Below are positions 33,418 to 47,500 of a DNA stretch of 64,000 bases, piece by piece. Both the position numbers and the translations under genes were made by a program. The notes under the pieces are model-generated. The model saw only the letters and a program-made list of their open reading frames with translations, was not told the origin of the DNA and did no database searches. Each line of letters begins with the position of its first letter. Position 1 is the first letter of the stretch. The DNA is from Solicoccozyma terricola (lineage: Eukaryota > Basidiomycota > Tremellomycetes > Filobasidiales > Piskurozymaceae). The stretch covers positions 373,915 through 437,914 of the forward strand of contig BCLD01000009.1 in the NCBI GenBank assembly GCA_001600875.1. Reading direction: 5' to 3'.

Positions 33418-35338
33418 CTACCGGAACGAAGACGTCACCGCCTCGAATGTCAAAAATATCACCATATTCGTCGGTACCGCCCTGATCGTCGTCGTTGGGA
33501 GTCGTGTCAAAATGGTGTCTTTGTTGCCATCGGCAGCCAACCAGCCAACTCACCGAATCAAAGTCGGTGATAATCCAGCAAAGAACACCTTTACTCCTTC
33601 CGTTCTTACTGCCTCCTTTCCCGTCATCCATATCGATCTTCTTCGAAGAACATCACCCTGTATTCTCGTCTTGAGTACATCCAATGGGAAGGTGGCCTTT
33701 TATCGCGTCGCCGTCGTCGTCAGTGTCCATCCCCTTTAGTAGCGGGGCTTGCCCCCCCCGCCCCCCCAACCTCCTTCCGCGCACAACACCGCAAAAGAGA
33801 CTTACCATCCAAGCGATAGCTCCTGCCATTCCACCGGCAAACATCAATTCAGGCCATGTTAAACTCGCAAGTTCCGATTCAGCTTCTTCAATGAGCGATT
33901 CTGGATGTTGAAGATGATGTGTTGTTTCTCGTGGTGGAGATGATGTTCTTACATGTCGAAACATTCTACATATCCCTTCATACTTTTAATTCGGGGAGAA
34001 AAAATCCAAACGATTGATTCAGTCAGTCCTCAATTTTCATCCTCCGATATTCAAGATTGATAACTCACAGCTAAGAAATAAGGACCGTATCCTAAATCCC
34101 TCAACGCAGTGACTCCAAAACCTCTATATAATCCTCTAAAACCGTCTGTACGTATAATATTCCGAATGACTTGCCTTGTAGATACATCCACAGAAGATGA
34201 TTGTTGACGTATCTTGATCAGCTCAGTCGGTGTCGTCAACACGCTGTGAAAAAGGAAAAAAAAAAAAAAAAAAAAAAAAAGAAAGAAAAAGGTCATTGGA
34301 GGTTTAGTTAAACGGTCGTTTAGGTCATGGACGGGAGGAAAAGCTCACGAGCCTACAACACCACTTCCAGCTCCTGCTAATCCCATCTGCCATAATCCAG
34401 GTTGTTCCTTTCCATTACCTTCATTTCCCTTGGAAGGTATCGAGAGCGATTTGATGAAGAATCCATACGATGTGAAAACAATGCCGTTGATCTGAGTTAT
34501 TCAAAAGAGAAACGTAAGTGAGAAGACGGGAAGGAGGGGGAAAATGGAATTGCGGGACGAACAAATGCTATACCAGCCTGTGAATGATTTTCAAGGATCA
34601 GCAATATGTTACCATTCTCTAAACACAAGGGGGAGGCCAGGCTCACCAGAGGCGATATAATCCCCTTGAACAATCCATGTATCTGAGTATCACAAAGCGT
34701 GATTCCCTTTCATCAGCTTCATTCATCCTTGTCAGGGTTGGAAAGAATACCACGACCAATTGTCTAATCACCTTTTCCTCCTTGGCGATAGCAGCTATAC
34801 CATTCCCATCTCATCAGTATGCCATACTCGAACCACGGGGTTGGATTGAAACCGAAAAGAAAAGAAACAGAAAAACACTCAACCAAGAGCTCCCCATGTT
34901 GTAGTATACCTCCCAGCGAATTGAGGAGTTTGGAATCGGACCTTGACTGTCGATCCAGAAAACGTGCGATCAGCAGATGATTTCCTTGGTGAGAGGGTGG
35001 TAGTTATTACTGAAAAACTCACTGGTATCGAATGGCTGTCCAACAATTAATCCAGCAGCTCCTGTTAAACCAAGAAACTTGTCGTGGTTACTAAAAAGCG
35101 GGGTGGAATATTCATAAACCACCATCTCTATCGAACGAGCTACATACCTGCTATCGTCCCTGCCAAAAAATCAATCCTAGGATCTAAGCTCGTAGCTAAC
35201 CCATCCCATCCACCAAAACACGCGAATATCATCAACATCGGTCGCGTGTGTGTGTGTGTGCGTGTGATAAACCCCGAGCGAGGCGAAACACAGGTATGGC
35301 TGCTCACCTTTCGGTTCGATCGATTCATCCTGTTGCAT
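33418..35338 (-). CDS. Mitochondrial carrier family (SLC25) protein
   Basis: About ten exons on the minus strand, starting ATG at 35338 (35338-35308, 35195-35148, 35061-35023, then on to a TAG at 33418). It has the three tandem carrier repeats, each with a PX[DE]XX[KR] signature: QPFDTIKVR, TPTELIKIR and FPLDVLKTR. It also has GLFKGI, GLYRGFGVTALRDLGYGPYFL and VFFAGLSPTLIRAVP segments. The overall pattern is nearest to the acylcarnitine, Ymc or Ort-type carriers; the exact substrate cannot be assigned. A loop of about 25 residues rich in Glu, Ser and His before the third repeat is longer than usual. It is head-to-head with SPT5 across 679 bp. An intron in the last third holds C/G homopolymer at about 33750-33767. 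Confidence 0.8.
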
Positions 35339-36017
35339 TTCCGTCTCTGTACGACGGGATTATGAGATGAGAGTGGATGGTTGCGAGGGGACATATGTTG
35401 TACGAGCTTTGCCATACGGAGGGGAGGATGATGAGGGGAATGTATGATATGGCATGTATAGGTCGGTCGTTGGTCTATCGGTGTTCTCACTCTGTCTCGG
35501 CCATCTTCGCCCGTCTCAACCCCGCACCAACATGGTGGGATAATCGGTTGCACAATGACCAGAGGTGAGACTGCATTCAAGGGATTGCCCAAGATCAGCA
35601 GTACAGGTTCCATTTATGGGATTCCAAGGACCTCTGAATGGGTAATATGAAACGCTGTAAGATAGATATAATATAGCTGTGCACACTGAAGTCCCATCAC
35701 ACAGTGTTGAGGGAACCCAACGTTCAAGACCTGCACCACTCCGCACCCTCTTTCTTTGAACGCATACCACACTCCTGAATAATGAGAACCATTCGTATAC
35801 ATGAGAAGGTAAAGCAGCGAGCAAGTGAGATCAACTGCTCGCAAGTCCCTTGTCCCTTCTCCCTTGGTCGCTTCTCCCATCGGTTTGCCACTCAAAAGTT
35901 AAGATCACGTGCACGTCGTCGCGGTCCAACTAACCAGCATCCCATCCCATCTTATAGTCCAACCCCCCCCCCCCTCCCCCTTCCTTCATCCAAAACAAAC
36001 AAAACAAACAAAGAGCA
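35339..36017. other. Divergent promoter, SLC25 carrier / SPT5
   Basis: A 679-bp intergenic region. It holds a GT repeat (about 35244-35264, in the first intron of the carrier at its edge), a CACGTG site (35906-35911) and a C run (about 35962-35980) just upstream of the SPT5 start. No credible coding exon is seen. Confidence 0.45.
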
Positions 36018-39000
36018 ATGTCATCCTCAGATGAAGATGAAGATTTCGCTGTTCCACAGCAAAGACCGACTGATCGCTCGGATCATACAGATCCAACTTT
36101 GTCTGTTGGGAATGGGAATGGGAATGGGAAGGGAGTAGGTGGACAGATGAGGGATGAAGATGATGAAGATGATGATGCGGAGGGAGAGGATGATGATGGT
36201 GTTGTTGATGTGAGTGAATGAATGCTTTGTAGCAGGTAGGTAGGTAGGTTGGTGAATGCTGATGCTTGGGGGGGTTTTTTTTTTGGCTGGTAGAACATTG
36301 AACAGGATAGCGATGATGACGATGATGACGATGAAGAGGAGGAGGAAGGTGAGTTAAAAAGTCCAACGAGAAGGGAAATTGGAATTTAGATAATCTTATA
36401 ACATTTTCTCTCTGTTAGATTCAGACGATGTCGATGGACCTCAACGAAATGTGTGTTTTTAGTTTCCTCTCATTTCATGTTATCGATCGCTCTCGCTGTT
36501 TTTCGACGGAAGTTTCCCCCCCCCCCTAACGTATCACCATTTAAAATCTCTTTTATACTCAGAAACCGAAAAAGAAGAAGAGAAAGTTGAATCGTTTCTT
36601 GGATGTTGAAGCTGTGGTAGATGATGAAGACGAGGAGGAAGATGAGGAAGGAGATTACGGTGGCGCAGGTGAGGCAGTTTGATACAAATTGTGGCGATTC
36701 CCGCTCGGGATGTTGACGAAGGCTACCATTCTCTTCCCCCCCCCTCCTCACCCCTCAGAAAACGACTTTATCGAACACGAACGTTTATCCCCAGATTACA
36801 CTCGTGATCAGGGTCATCATCGACTCCTTGATCTCCGACGTGATGGTGAAAAAGAACGTTCCGCTAGGGATCTAGCACAAGAACTCGATGAGCGATACAA
36901 AAGATCCGCGAAATATCAAGGTGATTCCAACCTAGGTCCATCAAAGGCGAATATGCCAACACCTTTTGATCCTAAACTATGGAGAGTTAGTTGTAAAGGT
37001 GGAAAGGAAAGGGACATCATAAAGGCCATTTTGCAGAAATCATTTCACGCGGACACACAAGGAGAAGATCTAGGAATCTCTGCGGCGTTTCAGAGAGACA
37101 CGATCAGGGAAACAATTTACGTCGAGGCAAGACAACCTCAAGATGTATTAAAAGCTCTTGCTGGTATCTCCGGAGTGTATCTTCAAAGTCGACCTCGAGC
37201 GGGTCCTGCAATGCCTGGGAGAGAGCACGTCGGTAAAGGCCCAATGATCGTCTCAAGAGATGACATGGTACCTCTACTGACGATGAAGAAGAAGGAAGTG
37301 GAAGCCAAGGAGGGCATGTGGGTCCGTATCAAGAGGGGCAAATACACATCGGATCTCGCTCAAATTTCAGAGATCGTACCGGATGGTCTCACCGCTGTGG
37401 TGATGTTGGTCCCTAGGATCGATTACAACCCAGGTGACCGATCGGAAGATAAAAAAAGGAAGAAGATCGGATTCTCCGGTAATGCCGCATCTGCAGCAAG
37501 ACCACCAGCTCGTTTGTTCAACGTCGAAGATGTCCTGCGGGCATATGGAAAGGGAGTCGTGGCCAAACGTCAAGATAAATACATGTTCCAGAATGACGAT
37601 TATAATACATTTGGTCTCTTGGAAAAGGAATTCCCTCTTGGTTCTCTCCAGGTAGAGGATGTCAAGCCAACATTGGACGAAATCTCGTTATTCCCTCAAT
37701 CAACCAACGGCGAGAACACGGGAGTCAACGTCAACCTGGATGTCATCGCTGATGCTGCACGTAAGACCGCGGGCTTCAACATCCAGCCAGGCGATCCCGT
37801 CGAAGTACACGAAGGTGAACAAGTTGGAATGAGGGGTGTGGTGGAGACAGTCCGAGGGGATGTGGTCACTGTTCGAGCGAACCGCGAGGACGCGGATGAT
37901 GAAAAAACGGCGTTGATCGAGTTGCCACTGACTAGTGTTCGCAAGCTCTTCAAGGAGGGTGATCACGTCAAGGTAATGAGTGGAAAGAATCAGGATGAGA
38001 CGGGTTTGGTCATCGATGTGGATGGGTCTGGAAACATCGTGACCATCTGGTCGGATCTATCCGCGAGAGAGGTGAGTGTTGAAATGGTTCCGTGGAGTGG
38101 GGCGGGGCGGGGCAGCAAGCTGACATCCCCGGGTTACCTTGCAGATCAAAGTCTTTGCTCGAGATCTGAGAGAGGCGGCAGAAGTCGGCGTCGGGACGAA
38201 CCGAGTTGGAGATTATGAGCTTCACGACCTGGTGATGATTGAGTGAGTGCTACCTAACGCTCGACTGACATCGCCGCGTCCTGACGACAATTTCAACCTC
38301 TAGCAACCAAACTGCCGGTGTCATATTCCAAACGGAACGTGACGGTGTCAAGGTCTTGGATCAAAACGGCGGAGTTCGCTCACTCAAGTTGCATCAAATC
38401 AGCGGCAAGGCCGAGTCCCGATTCAAACCGGTTGGCTTGGATAACAAGGGCAAGGAGTTCCGGAAGGACGATCAGATGAAAGAGTTGGAGGGAGAGGTGT
38501 GTGCCAAGTCCCACATCGGGCGCAATTGCTTCGGCTGATCACTGTCACACTTCCATAGCAACGGAAAGGCCACGTCCTCCAAATCTACCGCTCAGTCTTC
38601 TGTTTCCTCCTTAACCGGGATATCTCGGAGAACCAAGGTGTCTTTGTCGTTCGATGCAACAACCTTAGCCCTGTTGACCGTGGTTCTGATGCTGGCGCCA
38701 GCAACTCGGTGGACCTTACCAAGATGAATCCCGCACTTTCTCAGCCGACCGCCAAGTCAGGCATCACCACCGCCAACCTCAGGCATCTGATCAACACTCG
38801 TGTGGTCATCACGAAAGGATCATTCAAGGGGTTGATTGGGATTATCAAGGATATGAACGGGGACAAGGCGAGGGTGGAACTTCAGACGAATAACAGAGTG
38901 GTTGATCAGAACGTTGCGCATTTGAAGCGCAAGGAGTGAGTGGATAATTCTTCCTGCGCTCGAACAAAGCCAGCGATTGACCATCGGATCACATCGATTC

Positions 39001-40435
39001 ACAGCGAGAGTGGCGGCACCTTCCCTCTAGATTTGTACCGTGGCGCTCGTCCACCTCAAGCCCAGCAGTCAGCTCAACTTGGATCGATGGGCCCACCTAC
39101 TGGACTTGCCCTCGGTCAGAACCCATACATGTCGGCTGTGAGTCGCGTTGCCATCGCGCAATCCCGAAATCGAACTGATCATTGAGAACGGATCTTCCAG
39201 GGTGGCGCTACACCTGCTCCTGGTGGGATGGCTTACGGAATGACCCCGAACCCGTACGCCAATGCTGTAAGTGTTAATGAATCGTTTTCAATTGGTACTG
39301 CAGACTGACGTATAACACCGTCGTCCTGCTTTCCTCAGGGCGGGAGAACCCCCGCTCCTAATTACGGTCAAACTCCCAACCCGTACGCGAATGCCGTGAG
39401 TAAGAATCCTCACCAGTCATTTTATCTCCCTACTCAACCTCGTTCCTATCATCAGGGCGGTCGGACACCTGGCTACGCAGCAGGTGGCGCTACTCCGGGT
39501 GGTGCACTTGGTGGTCGAACACCTGCCGCTGCCTGGGGTGGAGCTACACCTGCTCCAGGCGGATATGGAGGATATGGCGGAGCCGCAGATTACGGTTCGA
39601 TGGGAAGTGGAAGCGGATCGAATCCTTATGCCGCCGCACCTACGCCTGGTCGATATGGCACTGTGAGTGCTCTATCGTTGGTTCTCTTTCTGATGAAGAA
39701 ATTGTCTGACATGATTGTTTTTATCCTTTAGGCTTCGACTTCTTTCACCCCAGGAGGAGCATCCGCGAATCCTTACACTCCGTCTGGAGGAATTGCATTT
39801 TCACCAGCGGCTGGGCCATCTTTCTTATCGCGCGGTGGCGCGGGTAGCGTGAATCCGTACTCGTCAACGCCAGGATATGGTGGAATGAACACACCCGCTG
39901 GTTATGGATCAACTCCTCTGGGAGGTGGTGGTGGAGGGGGAGGGAGGGGGAGTGTTGCTCGTGAGTTTGAATCTGGGTTGGTGACGTGGGGTATCATGTA
40001 ACTGATATGAGGAACGGACGAACAGCACTCCATGAAAACTGGTCTCAGGGAATAACCAACATCCTTGTCACGCTGTCCACCTCACTAGCAACACAAAGAT
40101 CCTCCACGACCCCTCTAGTCTACGAGAATAACATCCATCAACAAGACGTATTCATCATCCAATCACACGCACCTTCCGTTCTTCGTCCCTTGATGTGTTC
40201 TTTGAAATCGACACAGCAGCTCGATCAAAATGGGCAACCGTTGACGTTGGCTGTGCCGATTCAATATTTGAGACCTGTGGGGCCGACGAGGGAGGGTGAG
40301 CAGGTAGTGGTACTCGTTGGAGATATGAGGGAAAAGGTTGGGAAGACGGTCCGGAATGAAGGAGGGTGGTGGAGTTTGGATATCGGTGGTGGGAAGATGT
40401 GGGCCGGGGAGCAATTGTGTAGGGTGGCGTCGTGA
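36018..40435 (+). CDS. SPT5: Transcription elongation factor SPT5
   Basis: Spt5, with Spt4, forms DSIF and clamps RNA polymerase II. The start at 36018 opens an acidic N terminus typical of Spt5, spread over four short exons (36018-36209, 36294-36348, 36419-36450, 36563-36668). The large exon 36759-38071 encodes the NusG-like NGN domain (LWRVSCKGGKERDIIKAILQ to QPQDVLKALAGISGVY) and KOW domains (GMWVRIKRGKYTSDLAQI, GDPVEVHEGEQVGMRGVVE, GDHVKVMSGKNQDETG). Later exons add NTRVVITKGSFKGLIGI (KOW). The C-terminal repeat region then has GG(A/R)TPAP and NPYANA motifs on successive exons (39201-39266, 39339-39395, 39456-39662, 39732-39960). The final exon 40026-40435 carries the distal C-terminal KOW-like domain. 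C runs lie in introns 3 and 4. Confidence 0.93.
39138..39455 (+). repeat. SPT5 CTR repeat units on separate exons
   Basis: Two small exons (39201-39266, 22 codons; 39339-39395, 19 codons) each begin GG(A/R)TPAP and end NPYANA at a phase-0 junction. The exons before and after share the same boundary residues (NPYMSA before, GGRTP after). Each exon therefore holds one complete repeat of the C-terminal region. Confidence 0.8.
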
Positions 40436-41019
40436 GGGAACCGGGGGGTTTTGTCATGTGGTCATGAGTTGTTTTTTTTTTGTTGGAATAATGCATGGTG
40501 GTTCTCTTCGACTATGCCTTATGGAAGACGCCCAGACTGGCTGCTGTGTGCGCATGTCCACTGTGCCATGTTGGGAGGATACCAGACACCTGGTCCCTGT
40601 CTCTGCCCATGTCGCTGCCGTCGCCGTCATCACTCCTATCCCTCCCGCCGCCGTCATCAGCCTCTGTCACGTGACACTCCACTGTTTTCGCCACCCGGGA
40701 GTGAAAAAAAGTGGGGCGAAAAAGTACAAAGGGGAGTGGACAACATCGAGCTCGCCACAGGGCAGGACCATCATCAACGTCGTCAGACAACAAACCATCT
40801 CCTACAACAACTCACACACCCCTCCAACTCGTATCCCCACCCCCATCCTCATCCTCAGACACTCCCGCTTCCAGCTCGACTGCTTTTATATACGTTCCTT
40901 ACCAACTTTTCGTCGAGGAACGACATCACACGCGCTCGTCCATCTTCCGTGAAGACAATCCCTCATCCGCAACTTCTCTCAAATTAAACAAAAAAGACAA
41001 TCAAACACTCAGAACAAAT
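40436..41019. other. DED1 promoter and leader with GTCACGTGAC
   Basis: This region separates the SPT5 stop from the DED1 start. It contains a perfect 10-bp palindrome GTCACGTGAC (40666-40675) about 345 bp upstream of the DED1 ATG. A pyrimidine/A-rich leader precedes the start. Frames through it are not supported as protein. Confidence 0.45.
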
Positions 41020-43523
<2,504 letters not shown>

Positions 43524-44542
43524 ACCATCCATCTCGCGATCAAAGTCCGGCCATTTCGTTTCTCATTTCATTTCATTCTCATTTTTTTTCTTCTACTCCT
43601 TACGGCCGGACACGCCAAAACACCCTCTTTGCGCCTGTCTTTTTCTCATTTATTCTCGCTTCAATCGACTCGGTCTCGAAAACGGACAATACTCGCATCA
43701 CTAGACTTCGCCCTCGGCTCGTATAATTCTCTCATGGGTTGGCAACACAACCAGGAGAAAACTTTCGACGAATGCACCAATTACTAGATCATCATACCAT
43801 TCACTTTCTTACACCGGTGATCTTAACCAACGGTGGACTCCACTTAGATGGGCTCTCAGCATACACAGCAAGTTTTCTTCTCTTCTGATGGCGAGTGCGG
43901 GGTGCTCCCCGCACCGCCGCCATCTGCAACAATTTCAATCCATGGTCAATCTCTTTTTACGAGCACAATTTCCTCTATAGAGGTTGAGGTCTGCAACACA
44001 TCAGTACAAAGAGGACACCAATTCGACTCAAGATGTATACACTAGAACGATCACGACATCAACACAGCGACGGCGGGCGGGAGATCATACATGGAGGGTT
44101 GTCAGAGAGGACAATCCTTTCAACGAACGTTTTGGGCATCTTTCAATTGGCGTCGCTGCCAACATTGTATTCTTTGGGTTCTTTTCTCAGCCAACGGATG
44201 GCTAGCTGAGTGAGGAAGAGCTCGAAGGATTTATCGATCGGGCTAGACTTTCGAGTCAACATTACTTGTCCTTTTTTGTTTCGCTTCAGTAGCAAGGGAT
44301 GGACCTTAGCGTTCATCTCTCAATTCGTGGAAATATGCGATAGTTGTCCACCCATTCCATACACATTATTCTGTTTCGCGTTTTTCACGTTGCCCGACTT
44401 CCCCGAGCGCGGAAATCTCTCGATCTCGAAGTCAGACAACCACAGATAGCTGCCCAGTAATCCAGAAGCAGAATTATGCGCCTAGGTTCAATGAATAAGT
44501 AGCCCTGAGGGACAAACTGGTAAATATACAAGAGCTGTCCGA
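43524..44542. other. 1-kb convergent intergenic region, no gene seen
   Basis: It lies between the stops of DED1 and the condensin gene. Several overlapping frames up to about 80 codons exist, but none has a recognisable family or splice logic. It most likely holds the two 3' UTRs. Confidence 0.4.
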
Positions 44543-47500
44543 CTACCCATCGAAATCATCGTCGTCTCCTGTCTCCGTCTCCTCAGATGGTGCGCGACGG
44601 CGCGCTGCTCGAGTCAACCATACACGTCAGCGGCCGGCAGTACGACGTGCAGATTATGCTCACCTCTTCGCTTCGGCTGAGCTTCCTTTGGCGGTGCAAC
44701 CTTCGCCGCTTTGCGCCTCGCTTTTGCAGCTTTCTTCGCCACATCAGCTTCGAGCGCCTGGTCTTCCTCTCCCTTGGCGCGGAAATCGGCGAGAATCTGG
44801 CGGTGGCATCATACAATGAGCTGAAGCCTCACAGCCTGTGAACAGAGTGCAGACTCACTGTCTCAAACTCCTTCAATTCGGTCTCCGGTTTGTTGCTCTG
44901 CTTGTTGCTGCGGGCCTATAGGAAGAAACCGAGAAGAAACCGAGATCAACTCTTGATTCGCGGGCTTCAAAGAACCACGAAGGGTCACCTTGGTTAAAAT
45001 CTCGTTGAATCGCTTATATACCGTTTCTTCGTGCAATTTGTCTTGATAGAACGGTAGTCTGCGAAGGATATTAATGTTAAGGATCCGGTCACGTACTCCC
45101 ATTGACTTAGCACTCACCCCTCTATCAACCTTTTCATAGATTTCTCCGACTTGAAAGGCAAGAGAGACAAGCAGAACGCGATATCTCGCCACTGTCGCTC
45201 GTCGGTGGTTGTCCGGAACCGCTGGCACAATTTCTCCACGATGCTTTCGGCTTGCTTTTCCTGGTGTATCCAAATTTGGTCAGCATACAGAAACCTTGCC
45301 AAATGATGTATCACTCGCCTTCTCTATGAAGTTGAAGATGAACTGCATAGTCTTCTTGAACGTTTCCTCATCGACCGCATGCGTTCCCGTACTTAGGTGA
45401 CTGATAACGTCTTGCAAGTTGTTGTACAAAGCATTGTCCTTGCTACTCAGCTCCGTGAAGAACAGTTTTGCAAGGTCTGAAATGCGTTGCTCGTCGTCCT
45501 CAAGACACTTTGCCATTTCACCCAGTTGGCCTTTGACCTTGATCATGCCGTTGAGGATAAGATGGGTCAGGACCATAAGGGTGTTCTTCTTGACAACGAG
45601 ATTAGTGTCTGTGAGTCCCTCATAGAGACGTTCGCTGTTCTGTGAGGCAGCCAGGCAAGGTAAGTTATACTTATTCAACAGCCGATTCGACTCCACTCAC
45701 ATCATCGATGATGCTACCGAAGCACACTGCAATATCCCCGAGCGCGATGACGATATTGCTTCGGATAATTGGGTCCTTGGACGTTTCCAAGATCTTGAAG
45801 AGCAGCAGAAGATGCTCCTCACAAAATCGCGCAGACACACACATAAGCTTGGTCATGGCGAGTGCTGCCGATTGTCGGAGTGACGGTGACTGTGCGGCGA
45901 GTGGAAGTCAGCTCGACTCGATACAGGAGAAGCCGACTTGACTGACTTTGTAGGATTTGGGTGTGGCGCAGATGTGCGCGATGAGAGGTCCGTACAGGGC
46001 TAGCAAAGACTGCTCGCCATAAAGTAGCTCTCTCTCCCTGATTGAAGCAATCAGGTCACCGATGTCATCTTCGGCATTACCTGCAACCGCGTCGAGGTCG
46101 TTGCCGTCCTTGTCCACCGGTTTGGCGGCGTCTTTGGCTGTGATGATTAGCGGCGTCGGTAAGCGGCAGACGTTACGGCGTTAAGAGGGCAATCTCACCC
46201 TTGCCAGCCTCGTCCTTTCTCCTCTTGAATTCTCTCTCCATCAGTTCCAGATATACGATGTGCTTTATGGCGACATGTCCCACAACGAAGAGGAGCTGCG
46301 CGATCTTGAAGGAGCTAGCCTTGTGTCTTCGATCCGTCGAAGATTCGGCGCCTTTGCGAGGGCTGGAAGGACCAGCCAACGGTTGGATATTATCCCCTTT
46401 TGCCTCAGGATCCTCCGAAGACTCTGGAAGTTCTGGAGACGAGCTCAACCGACCAGGGTTGCCAAAGGCTCGCTCATTGAGATTCTTGATTATTGTACTG
46501 CAAACCACGTCAGGTTGCTCGCCGAGGAGATATAAGGTGTTGATTGCTTGCTCGGCAACGCCAAACCTTTCGAATATGACTCGAATTAGCTGGGAAGATC
46601 GCTGCTCATGGTCATAGGAGACAGCGCTCACCAGTGAGTAGATTTGGTATCCATCTCAATGACCTGTTGAAGTCGCGCAAAGATCAAGCTGTCCATGGGA
46701 AGCCGAGTGCCCTTGTCCGCAAGCGATCCTAGGACGCGAAGCTCTGTCAGTCACAAGACGACACCGAGTTCGCGATTACAACCCACCCTTGATCTTCTTG
46801 GTGCTGCCGCTCAGGCGTTGGAGTGCAATGCAGGTGTATCTGGCCAGAGTGAGATCGGCCTAAAGGGCATACGGCATAAGTTTACGCTCTGGAACAACGA
46901 TGCAAACAGACCTACCCTGCCAAGAGGTCCCAACCCAATCTTGAGCAGCGTATCTACTCGCTCAGTAACGACATCCTTCTTCGCCAAAGCCAACATTCCG
47001 AGAATGATGATCGCCCCTCGCCGCTGAAGCTTCGGTATCTCCTGGTCGGTGCCTGCAGGGGAAATATTCCATCAGCGTGACACTTGAGCATGATCAAAAC
47101 CTAGACACCTGGCGTACCATACACCTGCCAGAGCTTGTTGACGACGTCGTTGTGCACACCTCCATCTGCCATCATTGTTCGCATGAATTCCTCGAGGGAG
47201 GTTAGCTCCGCTAGCGTAGCATGATATGTGCGCCTGATGGAGTGGATATCAGCCTCACACTCGTCAACCGATGGCAATCAGAGGTCAAAACACACTCAAT
47301 CATGTTCTTTGCGATCCGGTTGACCTGTTGCTTTGGCGAGAGATCCGGAACCACGTCGAAATACAATGCCTTGTATACGTCGATGAGGTTAGAACGGATG
47401 CCTTTGACCTCGGCACCGTCTTCGGTAATGGCGCTGTTGTCCTTGGTCCAGATGAGATGGATCATGGTCTTGATACCGACCTGGAGACGATATGGACAGG

